Counted from the stretch's first letter, positions 53,255 through 63,860 are shown. The stretch: 64,000 bases of DNA from Chelydra serpentina (GCA_037349315.1 JBAIAC010000001.1:7234001-7298000), one strand, 5' to 3'. The notes: generated from the sequence alone by a model not told the origin. Translations and numbers: made by a program.

Positions 53255-54538
53255 ATGGAGCCCTCCGCGATTATCGCAGATGTTCTTTCCGTAGCCAACA
53301 ACTCGCGCCTTATAGCGCACCTTTTCCAGACTCTGATGCAGAGAAATCGGGAGAGGAGACAACGTAATCTCCGGGAGTACTTAAACTGTGAAAGGGGCAT
53401 TGATCTCTTGCAAAGCGCTGGACCCCGGACCCTAGACATCATGGTGGCAATGGGTCATGTTGATCCCGTGGAACGGCGATGCTGGGCAAGAGAAACAAGC
53501 ACTGACTGGTGGGACCGCATAGTGCTGCAGGTATGGGATGAGTCCCAGTGGCTGCGAAACTTTCGGATGCGTAAGTGCACTTTTATGGAACTTTGTGAGT
53601 TGCTGTCCCCTGCCCTGAAGCGCCAGGACACCCGGATGCGAGCTGCCCTCATTATCCAGAAGCGAGTGGCCATAGCCCTCTGGAAGCTTGCAACCCCTGA
53701 CAGCTACCGGTCAGTAGCGAACCAATTTGGAGTGGGCAAGTCTACCGTGGGGGTTGCTGTGATGCAGGTAGCCCGTGCAATCGTTGACCTTCTGCTCCAC
53801 AAAGTAGTGACCCTGGGAGACGTGCAGGCGATCATAGATGGCTTCGCTGCAATGGGATTCCCAAACTGCGGTGGGGCCATAGATGGGACACACATCCCTA
53901 TCCTGGGACCGGAGCACCAGGGCGGCCAGTATATTAACCGAAAGGGCTATTTTTCTATGGTTCTGCAAGCACTAGTGGACCACAAAGGACGTTTTACAAA
54001 CATCAATGTTGGGTGGCCAGGAAAGGTTCATGATGCTCGTGTTTTCAAGAACTCTGGTCTGTTTAGACGCCTGCAACAGGGGGTTTATTTCCCCGACCAC
54101 AAAATCACTGTTGGGGAGGTGGAGATGCCAACAGTGATCCTGGGGGACCCTGCCTACCCGCTAATGCCATGGCTCATGAAGCCATACACGGGAGCCCTGG
54201 ACACTGAAAAGGAGCTCTTTAATTACCGCCTCAGCAAGTGCAGAATGGTGGTGGAGTGTGCCTTTGGCCATCTCAAGGCAAGATGGCGAAGCTTACTTAC
54301 TCGCTCCGACCTCAGCCCTAAAAATATCCCCATTGTGATTGCGGCGTGCTGTGTGCTCCACAATCTCTGTGAGATCAAGGGGGAGACATTTATGCAGGGC
54401 TGGGAGGTTGAGGCAAATCGACTATCAGCAGATTACGCTCAGCCAGACACCAGAGCCATTCGAAGATCACAGCGGGAGGCGGTCCGCATCCGGGAAGCTT
54501 TGAAAGCTCGCTTCCAGACAGAGCGGGTTAACCAGTGA
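53255..54538 (+). CDS. PIF/Harbinger DDE transposase (HARBI1-like), intact
   Basis: A 427-codon uninterrupted frame. I take the ATG at 53255 (GAGCATGG context, MEPSAIIADV); an in-frame GTG two codons upstream is not a likely eukaryotic start. Around residues 150-172 a helix-turn-helix-like segment (YRSVANQFGVGKSTV) precedes the DDE_4-type nuclease domain. Candidate catalytic residues are the Asp of AIDGTH (about residue 210), the Asp of LGDPAYPL (about 298) and the Glu of VECAFGHLKARW (about 334). VHDARVF is also present. The C-terminal 60 residues are basic. This enzyme cuts and rejoins the element in the nucleus together with its Myb-like partner. Length and motif set are as in active family members; a domesticated role is not suggested because TIRs and TSD are present. 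Confidence 0.93.
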   Translation: MEPSAIIADVLSVANNSRLIAHLFQTLMQRNRERRQRNLREYLNCERGIDLLQSAGPRTLDIMVAMGHVDPVERRCWARETSTDWWDRIVLQVWDESQWLRNFRMRKCTFMELCELLSPALKRQDTRMRAALIIQKRVAIALWKLATPDSYRSVANQFGVGKSTVGVAVMQVARAIVDLLLHKVVTLGDVQAIIDGFAAMGFPNCGGAIDGTHIPILGPEHQGGQYINRKGYFSMVLQALVDHKGRFTNINVGWPGKVHDARVFKNSGLFRRLQQGVYFPDHKITVGEVEMPTVILGDPAYPLMPWLMKPYTGALDTEKELFNYRLSKCRMVVECAFGHLKARWRSLLTRSDLSPKNIPIVIAACCVLHNLCEIKGETFMQGWEVEANRLSADYAQPDTRAIRRSQREAVRIREALKARFQTERVNQ

Positions 54539-54656
54539 CTGCTACACTTCTGTAAACAGATACTGGACCTTCCCCTGTCCCTTTACACATGTCCCGTTGC
54601 CCATCCTCCCATTACCAACCGCCTTCCCCCTACTTGGATCAATGCTGCAAAGTCAC

Positions 54657-54662
54657 AATAAA
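54657..54662 (+). promoter_or_regulatory. Poly(A) signal of the Harbinger transposase gene
   Basis: AATAAA 118 bases after the stop codon, followed by T-rich then GT-containing sequence (TTTTTTTGTTTG) from 54669. Confidence 0.65.
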
Positions 54663-55225
54663 GGAAAGATTTTTTTGTTTGAACCTGTTCCTGTACTTCT
54701 TCTTGGGTAATGATTATCACTGTGTAGGCATACGGCGGTTGGGGGGGCGGTTTGGTTGGGGGACACTTCCCTTCAAAGGGGAAGCTGTTGATCCTGCCCA
54801 AAGCGCAGTGCCAAGAGGTGTTTCGCTTGCTTAAAGGGACCATCAACCTCTCCTAATCCTATGTGTGTGTGGTGGTGTCTATGTGCCTTGTACGTATTGA
54901 GTATCGCCAACGGATCCCACGGTGCATTGATCTATCCAGCAGGCTACTGTCAGCCGCAAAAGATCAGCGACCACCCTCCCCAAACATACAGTGCACCACC
55001 CAACCCCCAACCCTACGTTTAGAACGTAGAAACCAGCACAACGAAGGAAAGGTGTGCTTAATGCATGCAATGTGTACTGTGCTTGTCACTTCAGCAGTTA
55101 ACCTGTCTGCACCCTCGTTTGTGCTCCCATTCTCTGCACTTAAAAACCATGTTAACCACTACCCAGAGATACAAACGGTCCCATTTAAAACACTCAGGGA
55201 AACATTGGTGAACCAAAAAACAAGA

Positions 55226-55231
55226 TTTATT
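55226..55231 (-). promoter_or_regulatory. Poly(A) signal of the Myb-like gene
   Basis: AATAAA on the minus strand, about 79 bases past the stop at 55310. With the + strand signal at 54657 it gives both transposon genes their own 3' ends in a convergent layout. Confidence 0.6.
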
Positions 55232-55309
55232 CAACAAAACAGAAACTTAACATGGAACCTGGGAAGGGAGGTGCTCAGGGGTGCTGCTAGATGGAGAGGA
55301 GGGAAAAGT

Positions 55310-55791
55310 CTATGGTTTTGGGAATGACAGCCTTCTGCTACTGCAGCGGTCTGCAGGGGTGGATTGAGTATTTCCACGCACCCTGGCTCCCCTTGTCCTA
55401 GTGACTTTTGGGGAGGAAGCCACTGGACTTGGTGGCGGGGGAGGGCGGCTTGAAAGAACATACAGAGGCGCTCTTTCTTCATGTCTCCTGTCCTGGAGAA
55501 TATCCACTAGGCGCCGGAGCGTGTCTGTTTGCTCCCTCATTATTCCCAGCATTGTTTGGGTCGCCTGCTGATCCTCCTGCCGCCACCTGTCCTCGCGCGC
55601 TTCAGCCCTCTGCTCCCGTTCCCTGGCTGCTCGCTCGTACCGAGCGAAGTCCTCTCTGCGCTGTGCCGCCTCCCTCTGTGACAGCATCACCAATTCCGAG
55701 AACATGTCGTCCCTGGTTCTCTTTTTGCGCCGCCTTATCTGGACTAGGCCATGGGTGGGAGAAGCACTGGTAGGGCGGGAGACAGTCACAG
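55310..55791 (-). CDS. Harbinger Myb/SANT-like protein, exon 2
   Basis: A TTATCCCACAG acceptor (minus strand) precedes the exon. Its first two bases complete an Ala codon split with exon 1, and 159 more codons run to the stop at 55310-55312. A basic segment IRRRKKRTRDD, a likely nuclear signal, leads into an Arg/Glu-rich coiled coil (about 70 residues with SQREAAQRREDFARYERAAR) and a Pro/Ser-rich tail. The coiled coil probably mediates self-association or binding to the transposase (inference). Confidence 0.83.
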
Positions 55792-56170
55792 CTGTGGGAT
55801 AAATGAAAGGGAGTGAATTCCTCAGAATGATACTTTTTCAAGAACAATGACCATACTCTTTCACCGTGAATAGGACCAAAGACAGTGCCTATCACATGTA
55901 CACGTACTACAAGGTCAAATACTATGCCTTAAGGCTGAGTGAGTGTCTGGGGGTCCCGGTATACGGATCCCAGAAGCCTTGCCGTACACAGAAAATCACC
56001 TCTCTGACAACCATGGTAAGGTGCTTACTTTGGACTGCTGCGAGATTGCTTCACAGCACTGCTCTACTCCCATGTCTCCCTCAGTGTTCCTGGCGGCGGT
56101 CAGTAACTGCTGCTGGCCAAACCGATAATCTACGGCGGCTGTCCTAAACCCCCCGTCCCCCCCCCGTCCG

Positions 56171-56640
56171 CGTTGCCGCTCCAGGGAACCAAAAATGCCC
56201 GCGAACCGCTCAGCGTGAACGGCTCGCCTACCCTTCCCCGCCCTCAGCGTGGCCGCTCCAGGGAACCAAAAATGCCCGCGAACCGCTCAGCGTGAACGGC
56301 TCGCCTACCCTTCCCCCCCCTCAGCGTGGCCGCTCCAGGAAACCAAAAATGCCTGCGAACCGCTCAGCGTGAACGGCTCGCCTACCCTCCCCGCTCTCAG
56401 CGTGGCCGCTCCAGGGAACCAAAAGTGCCCGCGAACCGCTCAGCGTGAACGGCTCGCCTACCCTTCCCCCCCCCTCAGCGTGGCCGCTCCAGGGAACCAA
56501 AAATGCCCGCGAACCGCTCAGCGTGAACGGCTCGCCTACCCTCCCCCCCCTCAGCGTGGCCGCTCCAGGGAACCAAAAATGCCCGCGAACCGCTCAGCGT
56601 GAACGGCTCGCCTATCCTATCCCCGGTTTAGCGTTGCCGG
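56171..56640. repeat. 77-bp minisatellite, six copies, in the Myb-like gene intron
   Basis: Units start at 56171, 56248, 56325, 56401, 56479 and 56555, with a partial at 56632; periods are 76-78 bases. Each has CGTGGCCGCTCCAGGGAACC, a CCGCTCAGCGTGAACGG stretch, and a C-run of variable length that accounts for most of the differences. Copies are nearly identical. Confidence 0.93.
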
Positions 56641-56757
56641 TCCCCGGGACTGTCCCTACCCGCGCACCGATATGTACTACTGGTTTTGCTCCTGACCCCC
56701 TACCACCACGCGTTAACGTAAACAGCCGGGTGTCTGTCTGTAAGGGGAAAAGGAAGC

Positions 56758-57090
56758 ATGCAGTATACTAATTATACCACTCATTCGAACCAGGACCCCA
56801 TGACTGATATCACTCTGATGAGGATTACGGAGACAGAGAAAATCTGCATGCTGAGTCAATGCAAGCAAACCCCGGGGCCGTATGCTGCCATGCTATGCAA
56901 GGCAATGATACCAGAGTACCTGCTGCTCGCATGGCGCGGGAAAATATCCTACCATGGAGGAGACAATAAGGCAGCTCTCCCAGTGAACGTGCTAAACAAG
57001 CTATCGCTGTACCTTCAAGACAGCTTCTCTGAGATCTCTGCTGGTGATTACACCTCTATCCCCATACATATTGACAGACTTTTCGAATAG
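56758..57090 (+). CDS. Unrecognised 110-codon ORF inside the Harbinger element
   Basis: An ATG at 56758 opens 110 codons on the + strand, opposite the intron of the Myb-like gene and just after the minisatellite. It contains TETEKICMLSQCKQTPGPYA and EYLLLAWRGKISYHGG. I recognise no family. No clear promoter or poly(A) signal. It could be a third transposon protein, a captured fragment or chance; base composition is more balanced than the surrounding GC-rich array. Confidence 0.25.
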   Translation: MQYTNYTTHSNQDPMTDITLMRITETEKICMLSQCKQTPGPYAAMLCKAMIPEYLLLAWRGKISYHGGDNKAALPVNVLNKLSLYLQDSFSEISAGDYTSIPIHIDRLFE

Positions 57091-57202
57091 TTGCACGGGA
57101 AAGCGACTCCAAGGTGAAGCGCATAAGGCCAATGAAGCCACAGTTACAGAGCGCTAACACACCATAACTATTGTATTGAAAATAAATGTCTAAAACACTG
57201 AC

Positions 57203-57860
57203 CTGATGATCCCTCTCCTGATTCCTGGTCAGGAATGCTGCCTTGGGAGTGTTCGAAGGGCAGCGCAGTCAGGGTGAGGAATAGTTCCTGGCTGTCGGGG
57301 AAATCTCCAGGGTGACCGCTTTCGATTGCCTCGTCCCCCTGCCCTCCTTCCTCTTCTTCGCCGTCAGCGAAAACCTCCTCCGATGTGTCCGTAGAATGGA
57401 CCCCATCATCGGTGTCCACGGACACTGGTGGGGTAGTTGTTGCCGCACCACCGAGCATGGCGTGCAGTGCCTCGTAAAATCGGCAAGTCTGAGGCGCTGA
57501 GCCGGAGCGTCCGTTGGACTCTTTGGTCTTTTGGTACGCCTGACGTAGCTCCTTGATTTTGACGCGGCACTGCGTAGCATCCCGGCTGTACCCTCTCTCC
57601 GTCATAGCCTGTGAAATCTTCTCGTAAATTTTGGCATTCCGTCTTTTTGAACGGAGCTCGGCTAGGATGGATTCATCGCCCCACACAGCGATCAGATCCA
57701 AAACCTCACGATCACTCCATGTTGGAGCCCTCTTTCTATTCAGTGATGGCATCGAAACCACCGCTGTAGAGCTCTGCATCATTGCCAGTGCTGCTGAGCT
57801 CGCCACTATGTCCAAAGACGCAATGGGATTCAAAATGGCCACAGAGGAAAAAGCATTCAA
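57203..57860 (-). CDS. Harbinger Myb/SANT-like DNA-binding protein, exon 1
   Basis: ATG at 57858-57860 opens 219 codons plus one base, ending at a GTCAGT donor (57202-57201 on the minus strand). Residues 45-115 form a Myb/SANT-like (trihelix) domain: RAPTWSDREVLDLIAVWGDE, then IYEKISQAMTERGYSRDATQ and VKIKELRQAYQKTKE. A Ser/Thr and acidic region (EVFADGEEEEGG) follows. In known Harbinger systems the Myb-like partner carries the transposase into the nucleus and onto the TIRs. It joins exon 2 (55310-55791) in frame, giving 379 residues. Running on past the donor would give a 230-residue form with an unrelated 11-residue end. Confidence 0.88.
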
Positions 57861-58614
57861 ATTTTCGCGGGGATTTCTCTGAGTGGCAGGTCAGAGCATC
57901 CGAGTACACAACACTGCCCTGAGCGTCCACCGAGTGGTGCACTGTGGGATAGCTCCCGGAGCTATTAGCGTCGAATTCCGTCCACAGTACCTCGCATTCG
58001 ACATGCCCATTTCGAATTTGGCGCTACTCCCCTCGTCAGGGTGGAGTACCGAAATCGATTCAAGGAGCCCTTAATGTCGAAATAAACTGCTTCCTAATGT
58101 GGACGGGTGAGGGATTAAATCGAGTTAACACTGATAAATTCGACATAAAGTCCTAGTGTAGACCTGGCCTTAATCTTCATTTTAAATTCTAGTGGGATCC
58201 ACCTACCTCCCTTGCTAGGCTTCAGATAGAGAGGTACACTGGCCATTTCGTCCACCCAATTCTTTCTTTGGGGGCTGCAAGGTGAGCTCACACCAGTGGA
58301 GTGTCCTCTCTCTCTCTTTTTTTTAATGTTATAATAGGGTATCCCTACCCTTCACAGCAGCCAGCCCAGCTTTCCATTCACAGCAACCTGCAACAGCACA
58401 TCTCAGCTACGTCACTCCCTCCCCCTCCCTTTCCTGTTGATAGCTGCCAAGGAATGCTGGGAAATGTAGTTCTTTCCCTGCTCCAGGGCTGACTCTATAG
58501 GCAGGGAGCTAACCAAGGAACTACAGCTCCCAAGGCTCCCTGCCGCCCCTGCAAATTCGCAGCCCCAAGCAAATGCTTGTTTTGCTGGTGCCTAGAGCCG
58601 GCCCTGCTAGTTGA

Positions 58615-59861
58615 GCAACCTCAGTGTGTCCCTCATCTGGGACCCCAGTTACAAGGATTTTGCAGACTTTGTAGTGGAAGAGAAGCTGGATCTCTTGGCC
58701 TATCTCCACTTCTACCTAGGATACTGAACACTGTATTAGTTTGTCTTTAATGGCATGGAGTTGCATGGCAGAGGTCGCTGCATTTTAGTGAAGATTGCAG
58801 TGATGCCTAATAACTACAGACTTTACTCTACATAGGCTGTTGTGGGACTTACATAACATTTGCAAATTGCTCCACGATCCTTGAAGGAAAGGTGCTTTAG
58901 AAGTGCAAAATATTCTTTATTTTTCCTAAAATGCATACAAATATCTAAATAAAATAATAAAAATATTAACCACATTTTTCTTCCAGTTGTGCAATTCTGA
59001 AAGCATTTTGAAAGCATTGAATGCATTCAGATTGTTCCTTTTGGACACTATTGCTTTTCTTTCATGGAGGTCCAGGTTCTTTCTACAACAGAACTCTATA
59101 AATATGTCAATAATCTATATTAAGTGTAAATCTAAGTTACACCTCATGTATGGGAGGGCAGAGGAAAGCCCAGAAGAAATACTTTAAGGGGAAAGGATCT
59201 GATTAAATTAATGGGGTTAAAAATAATAGTTAACATTATAAAATAAAGCATCATACTGTCAGGCCTCTATTTCAAGTATAATATTTGGTTATAATATTAA
59301 CGTTGAAGTAAAAATATGAGAGCATACTCCATGTTGTACTGATAATCAACTGTAGGGTGCAGTGTTTATGTAGGTATATTCTGCGACAGGTCTAGTTCTG
59401 AAGGAAACTGAATACCTTTCTAAAAAAACCCTTAGAAACGGCAAGATTATTATTTACTCCTCAAAATAAGCTGCAGAAAACCCCCATGCGCACTGATAAC
59501 AGAAAAGTAGAAGGGATTCTACTGGCGGAACCAGTTGAGTTTTTTTTATGTCATTTGGGGTCCTGATCCATGACTAGGGCTCATAAGTGCTAAGATAATA
59601 AAAATAATAAATAAAAATAAATTGCACCAACTAACTGTTTAATATTGCAAGCACCCACTTTCTCTCAAAATTATGATTTGACTACTATTAGCCATGACAA
59701 CTGCTTCTGATCTTGTTCTACTTACAAAGAATTTCTACCGTTTTTTGTAATCCAATGGTCAATGTATGTATTATTAATGCTCAATGCATGCTAAACTCAT
59801 TATTATGCAATAATCAAAGAGCAAACTTATTTCTCTAATCAGTCTCTAGGTGTCTGAATTC
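58615..59861. other. Intergenic DNA, nothing recognised
   Basis: AT-rich with short chance frames only. Confidence 0.45.
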
Positions 59862-59869
59862 TTTTAGAG

Positions 59870-60587
59870 CAGGGGTTCTCCCAGCAAAATTTTTGGTGGC
59901 CTCAGAGTGCGGCCACCAACTCTTGCTCGTGGCCGCACTGAGAATTTTTCCTAAAACACTTAATACATGTTCAAATCATTGTAATTTATTTATGTAGGGT
60001 TTTTTTCAGACTCAGTAATAAACATAATGTACAGTGGTTTCTATTCTTTACTGGATCTAAACAGAACAGAAACACAAATAAGGTGCCTTGCATGTTCTTG
60101 TCTTTTTGCTGTTGTTTCTTTTGCTTTTTTGGTTGCTTTTTAAAAAACTTGCTAGATAGTAAGTCTGATGCTGTGAAAAGTGATATTTGTATGTTTGTTA
60201 ATATCACTTTTCACAGCAGACTTACACAGCCCCGGCAAGCCCTGGGACAAATTAAGCCTTGGATTGGGAAGTGGGCAGGGAGGCCACGGGGCCCAGGAAT
60301 GATAGCATGAGTGGTGAGCTTGGAACCAGAGCCTGGAACCAGAGCCTACTACTGCGTGGATGGAGCCCGAAGCCCCCGCCCCTGGGAAAATGGAGAATTC
60401 ACCAGCTGCCTGCACCTCCAGCGTTTGTGTCTCCGGAGGGGGGCAGGGCCCAACCCCCACTGGTGGCCCTGGGAGAGGGGCCACTGCTCCCCCCCCCCCC
60501 CCCAAATCACAGCCCAGGAGGCTGTGGCTGCAAGAAAAGTCCCTGGTGGCAGCATGTGCCCACAGTGGCTGCATTTGAGAAATGCTG
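59870..60587. mobile_element. Non-autonomous hAT element (718 bp)
   Basis: The ends CAGGGGTTCTC and GAGAAATGCTG are imperfect inverted repeats within a perfect 8-bp TSD TTTTAGAG (59862-59869 and 60588-60595). The interior contains a strong hairpin at 60173-60216 and a poly(C) tract near 60490. Confidence 0.9.
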
Positions 60588-60595
60588 TTTTAGAG

Positions 60596-61126
60596 GGTGC
60601 TGCTGAAATACCTTGTAAAAAAGTAAATACAATTTGCAGAGTAATAATCCTTTCCCTAAACACAGCTAATTCTTTACAAAGCTGCAGTATACACAGCGCA
60701 TATTGATTTTGCAGATACATGGAAGAATTTTTCGTATTATAATATTTTAAAACTCTGACTATAGAAGTTTCTAAGGGAGAACACATTGATAATGAGGCAG
60801 GGGTAAATCCCCACTAATCATAGACTTGCATATCTTCCATGAGAAGAAGGCTGAGTATATGACAATAAGTTCCCACCATTTACTCCCACTTTGTAGCAGA
60901 CAATTATGGAATAACCTGGCCATAGGGCAAGTTTTTTCTAGTCCTCAGTCATTTAGTGATTGTTTCATGCCCTGAAGCATGAGAGTTCATTAAAAAACTT
61001 TATCCTATCAATTGTTCTAGTTCTCATTATCCATACAACAAATGTCTATTTTTTCTTTTAATTCTACTATGCTTTTATCACTGGTGACAATCTTGTGACA
61101 ATGAGTTCCACTGATTAATTATATAT
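60596..61126. other. Intergenic DNA, nothing recognised
   Basis: AT-rich; the last part may already belong to the CR1 copy that follows. Confidence 0.4.
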
Positions 61127-61640
61127 ATGTTGCCATTTATTGTAATTGAATGTCCCCTTCATTGCTGCTGGAGTGTGAACCCATGTTTTCAACAAGTTGC
61201 TTGTCATGAAGCCCCGGGTCTTTCTCCTGAGTGTTTACAATTAAATAAAAAAAACCCAGCACTGTACATGAATAGTTCAAATTATTCTTTCCTATGTGCA
61301 CTACAGTCCATTTGTTAACATTGAATTTCATCTGCCATTCCACTGCCTATTATTCTAGGTTTGGTAGGGCTCACTGGAGCTCTTCATTCCACTTTAGTCT
61401 TGACTATATCGTATTATTTTTATGTCACATGCATTTTTTGGCACCTTTTCCAAGTCACTAATGAATACATTAAAAACAACAAAGGTCTTAGTGTGAAACC
61501 TTTGGGCACCATACTATTAACCTTTTGCCAGGTAGAAAACGAACCATTTACTCTTCCTCTTTGTTTTCTGTCCGTTAACCAATTTCTAGTCCATGACAGA
61601 ACTTTAACTCTCACAGCACAACTATTTAGTTTTCTTAATA
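61127..61640 (-). mobile_element. CR1/L3-type LINE RT fragment
   Basis: On the minus strand the frames read TRNWLTDRKQRGRVNGSFST, WQKVNSMVPKGFTLRPLLFL and, after a gap, WQMKFNVNKWTVVHIGKNNL. This is the order of RT motifs in CR1/L3 LINEs. The catalytic FADD segment lies in the deleted or shifted part. Inactive. Confidence 0.8.
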
Positions 61641-61784
61641 GATTTTTGTGAGGGACTTTGAAAAAAGACTTTTAGTCATAATCATTGTTATTGGCATTTC
61701 AGTGATAATTGTATATTTTTTCATTATATATATTAAAATGATCACAAATGTATTTACTAATGATCACAAATGTATTTTCAGAGC

Positions 61785-61880
61785 CCATGCATCTGAAGAA
61801 GTGGGCTATTTTACCCATGAAAGCTTATGCCCAAATAAATCTGTTAGTCGTTAAGGTGCCACAAGACTCCTCGTTTTTTT
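61785..61880 (+). repeat. Single copy of the repeat seen inverted at 32645
   Basis: GCATCTGAAGAAGTGGGCTA, CATGAAAGCTTATGCCCAAA and GTTAGTCGTTAAGGTGCCAC match the arms of the 32645-32852 palindrome in order. Confidence 0.78.
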
Positions 61881-63461
61881 CACAAATGTATTTACTATCT
61901 CAGTCTAGATCTTATATCAAAATTGTATAAATATAAACTTTTATAGTTATAAAACAAGTGTTTATATTATGCAAGAAGAAACCTGGGTACAGCAGTGGCC
62001 AAAGTACGGTTGATGATGGAGAAGAAAGTGTTTTAACCAAGGAGCTGGAGACTAGCTGAAAATCTCAGAAATGCTCAGGTAAATTGGACAGATGCTGAAA
62101 CAGTCAAATCTGCTGTTTAAAATTTTACATTCCCACTGAAGACAATTTTCACATGTATTTTTTTTAAAGGAAATTACCATACCAAAAATGTCACTAACTC
62201 AGAGTAAAGGCTGGTGAAGTATGTTTTTTTTTACAAGAACGTGATAGCAAATATATGCATATTTTGAAAGAAATTAGTGTCTTGCTTTACCAACATAGCT
62301 TAGATTATGATTATGCTTACTTGTAGTCAGTGTATTCCAGACTCTCTGTGCAGAAGTTTACACAGGTTTTTTTGTTTTTGTTTTAATCTTTGTCTGGTGG
62401 CAGGGTTCACGCCTACAAGCGGTTACTACAGCCTGAAACTTATAGCAACTTTTATGGAGCAATATGGCTGCTGTGCACCTAATTTAAATGTGTGGGATCC
62501 CACTTAAAAACGAACAACAGGCTTCTAATTCTCTATGGCTCTATTCACTGACATCTAATTAGCACAATCTGGTGAGCGCCCTCTGGGCAGCTGCTGAGTG
62601 CTCAGCACTTCAACCTCTCAGGATATTATCCACTGCAGGATTGAGCCCTTAAAAAACTTTATGAGCTTTTAAGATGTTTCACTTTTCTGAGGCTAGCTAG
62701 CTTTTCTAGATGACAAACTTTTCCAGAGTCCTCATCGCTGACAGTGTGTCACGTAGCTGTGACCGATTCAGCGTTATATTTTAGTGTAGTTTTTCTAGAA
62801 TGAATAGTTTAGCTTCAAATGAAAATTTCATAACCTTCATGAGATTGGTTTAGCTACTCAGAGAGTGGAACTAAAAGAAGCACCTTGGCCATTGACTCTC
62901 ACAGAAAGGTGCAAGTCAAGGAGCCACAGACCTGAAGCTAGGTTTGACTTTAGACCAAATCTTGGGAAGTTTTTCTCTCCAGCCGTCACTAAAAAAACAC
63001 AAACTGTAAGATCAGACAATAATTATTTTTAGACAAAAAATTATCTTCAACCGCTTTCACTTTTAAGAAGTGTGGTAGGTGTAGGTACAGAGAATGATAC
63101 TAAATGAAAATATGTTCTCATTGTCCTGACTGAGGAAGTAGAGAATATGTTTGTGTGTGTTATCAGCTGGTTCTAACCAAGAGATTGAACAGATATATAG
63201 AGATAGGCTAATGTTCTCAGGAAGATCAATGAATAATGAAATTCGCTGAAGCTACATGGCTGGTTTTAGAGTAGAGACTCAACAGAAGTCCTGGTAGAGA
63301 AGGAAAACTAATTACATGAGTTGCAGGATAAGTACCTTGGAGTAACAGCAGGGGAGAATAAGTGAGTGTGATGTAAATGGCACCCACTATCTATTTATAC
63401 AGAATGAAAGGAAGGAAAAGACAAGGTGAAGTGAAAGGAAGACTAACAATATAGGCACTGA
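61881..63461. other. Intergenic DNA, nothing recognised
   Basis: No gene, RNA or insertion ends found. Confidence 0.45.
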
Positions 63462-63585
63462 CCTAGTTAAGACTCACACATTTGTAACTTTATGCACTGT
63501 GTGTAGTCCCAATAACATCAATGGTACTACTCAGGCTGCAGAAACTTAAGCATATGCACAAGTCTTTGCAAGATCAGGGCCATGC
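63462..63585. repeat. Palindromic amniote repeat, diverged
   Basis: TAACTTTATGCACTGTG, AGTCCCAATAACATCAATGG and AACTTAAGCATATGCACAAG follow the layout of the copy at 45388. Confidence 0.5.
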
Positions 63586-63822
63586 TTTCTAACAAGTTTC
63601 AGATATTTGCCATCACTGAAGGAGATTCAAAAGATAAAGGTGTACAATAAATGAAAAAAAATGAGGGCACTATAAAGCAAATAAAAATAGATTTGAGCTC
63701 ATTAGTATACAACATAAAAGACACACTGGTTAGTCATTTTAGTTAACCAGCTAAAGGTACCATGCTTTTCATGAATTTGTTGAATATTGGGTAAAATATA
63801 GACTTACGAATTCTCGTAAATG

Positions 63823-63860
63823 AGGCCCCGTCTACACCTAAAACTTAGGTTGATCAAAAT
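63823..63860. mobile_element. Possible Harbinger-type MITE end
   Basis: GGCCCCGTCTACACCTAAAA resembles the Harbinger TIRs in this window, but no partner end is seen. Confidence 0.35.

Larger units (their letters stand above)
52877..58169 (+). mobile_element. Full-length PIF/Harbinger transposon, apparently intact
   Basis: The left end GGGTATGTCTACACTA and right end (complement) GGCCAGGTCTACACTA are imperfect TIRs. TTA flanks both sides (52874-52876 and 58170-58172), the Harbinger target. Inside are a DDE transposase gene (+), a convergent two-exon Myb/SANT-like gene (-), subterminal TCGA clusters and a 77-bp tandem array. Both coding frames are open, which is unusual beside the decayed elements around it. 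Confidence 0.92.
52097..58606. mobile_element. Outer hAT-like element, split by a Harbinger insertion
   Basis: The ends CAGGGCCAGCTCTAGG and CCTAGAGCCGGCCCTG are inverted repeats. The flanks CTAGTTAA (52089-52096) and CTAGTTGA (58607-58614) form an 8-bp TSD with one mismatch. Removing 52877-58169 leaves about 1.2 kb of non-coding element sequence, so this was a non-autonomous copy that later received the Harbinger insertion. Confidence 0.82.

Noticed and set aside
56171..56640. Possible CRISPR-like direct-repeat array
   Set aside because: The units are contiguous with no unique spacers, and this is vertebrate DNA. It is a minisatellite.
56249..56771. Pro/Arg-rich repetitive open frames
   Set aside because: They are produced by the 77-bp tandem array, whose near-multiple-of-three drift keeps several frames open. 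No evidence of translation.
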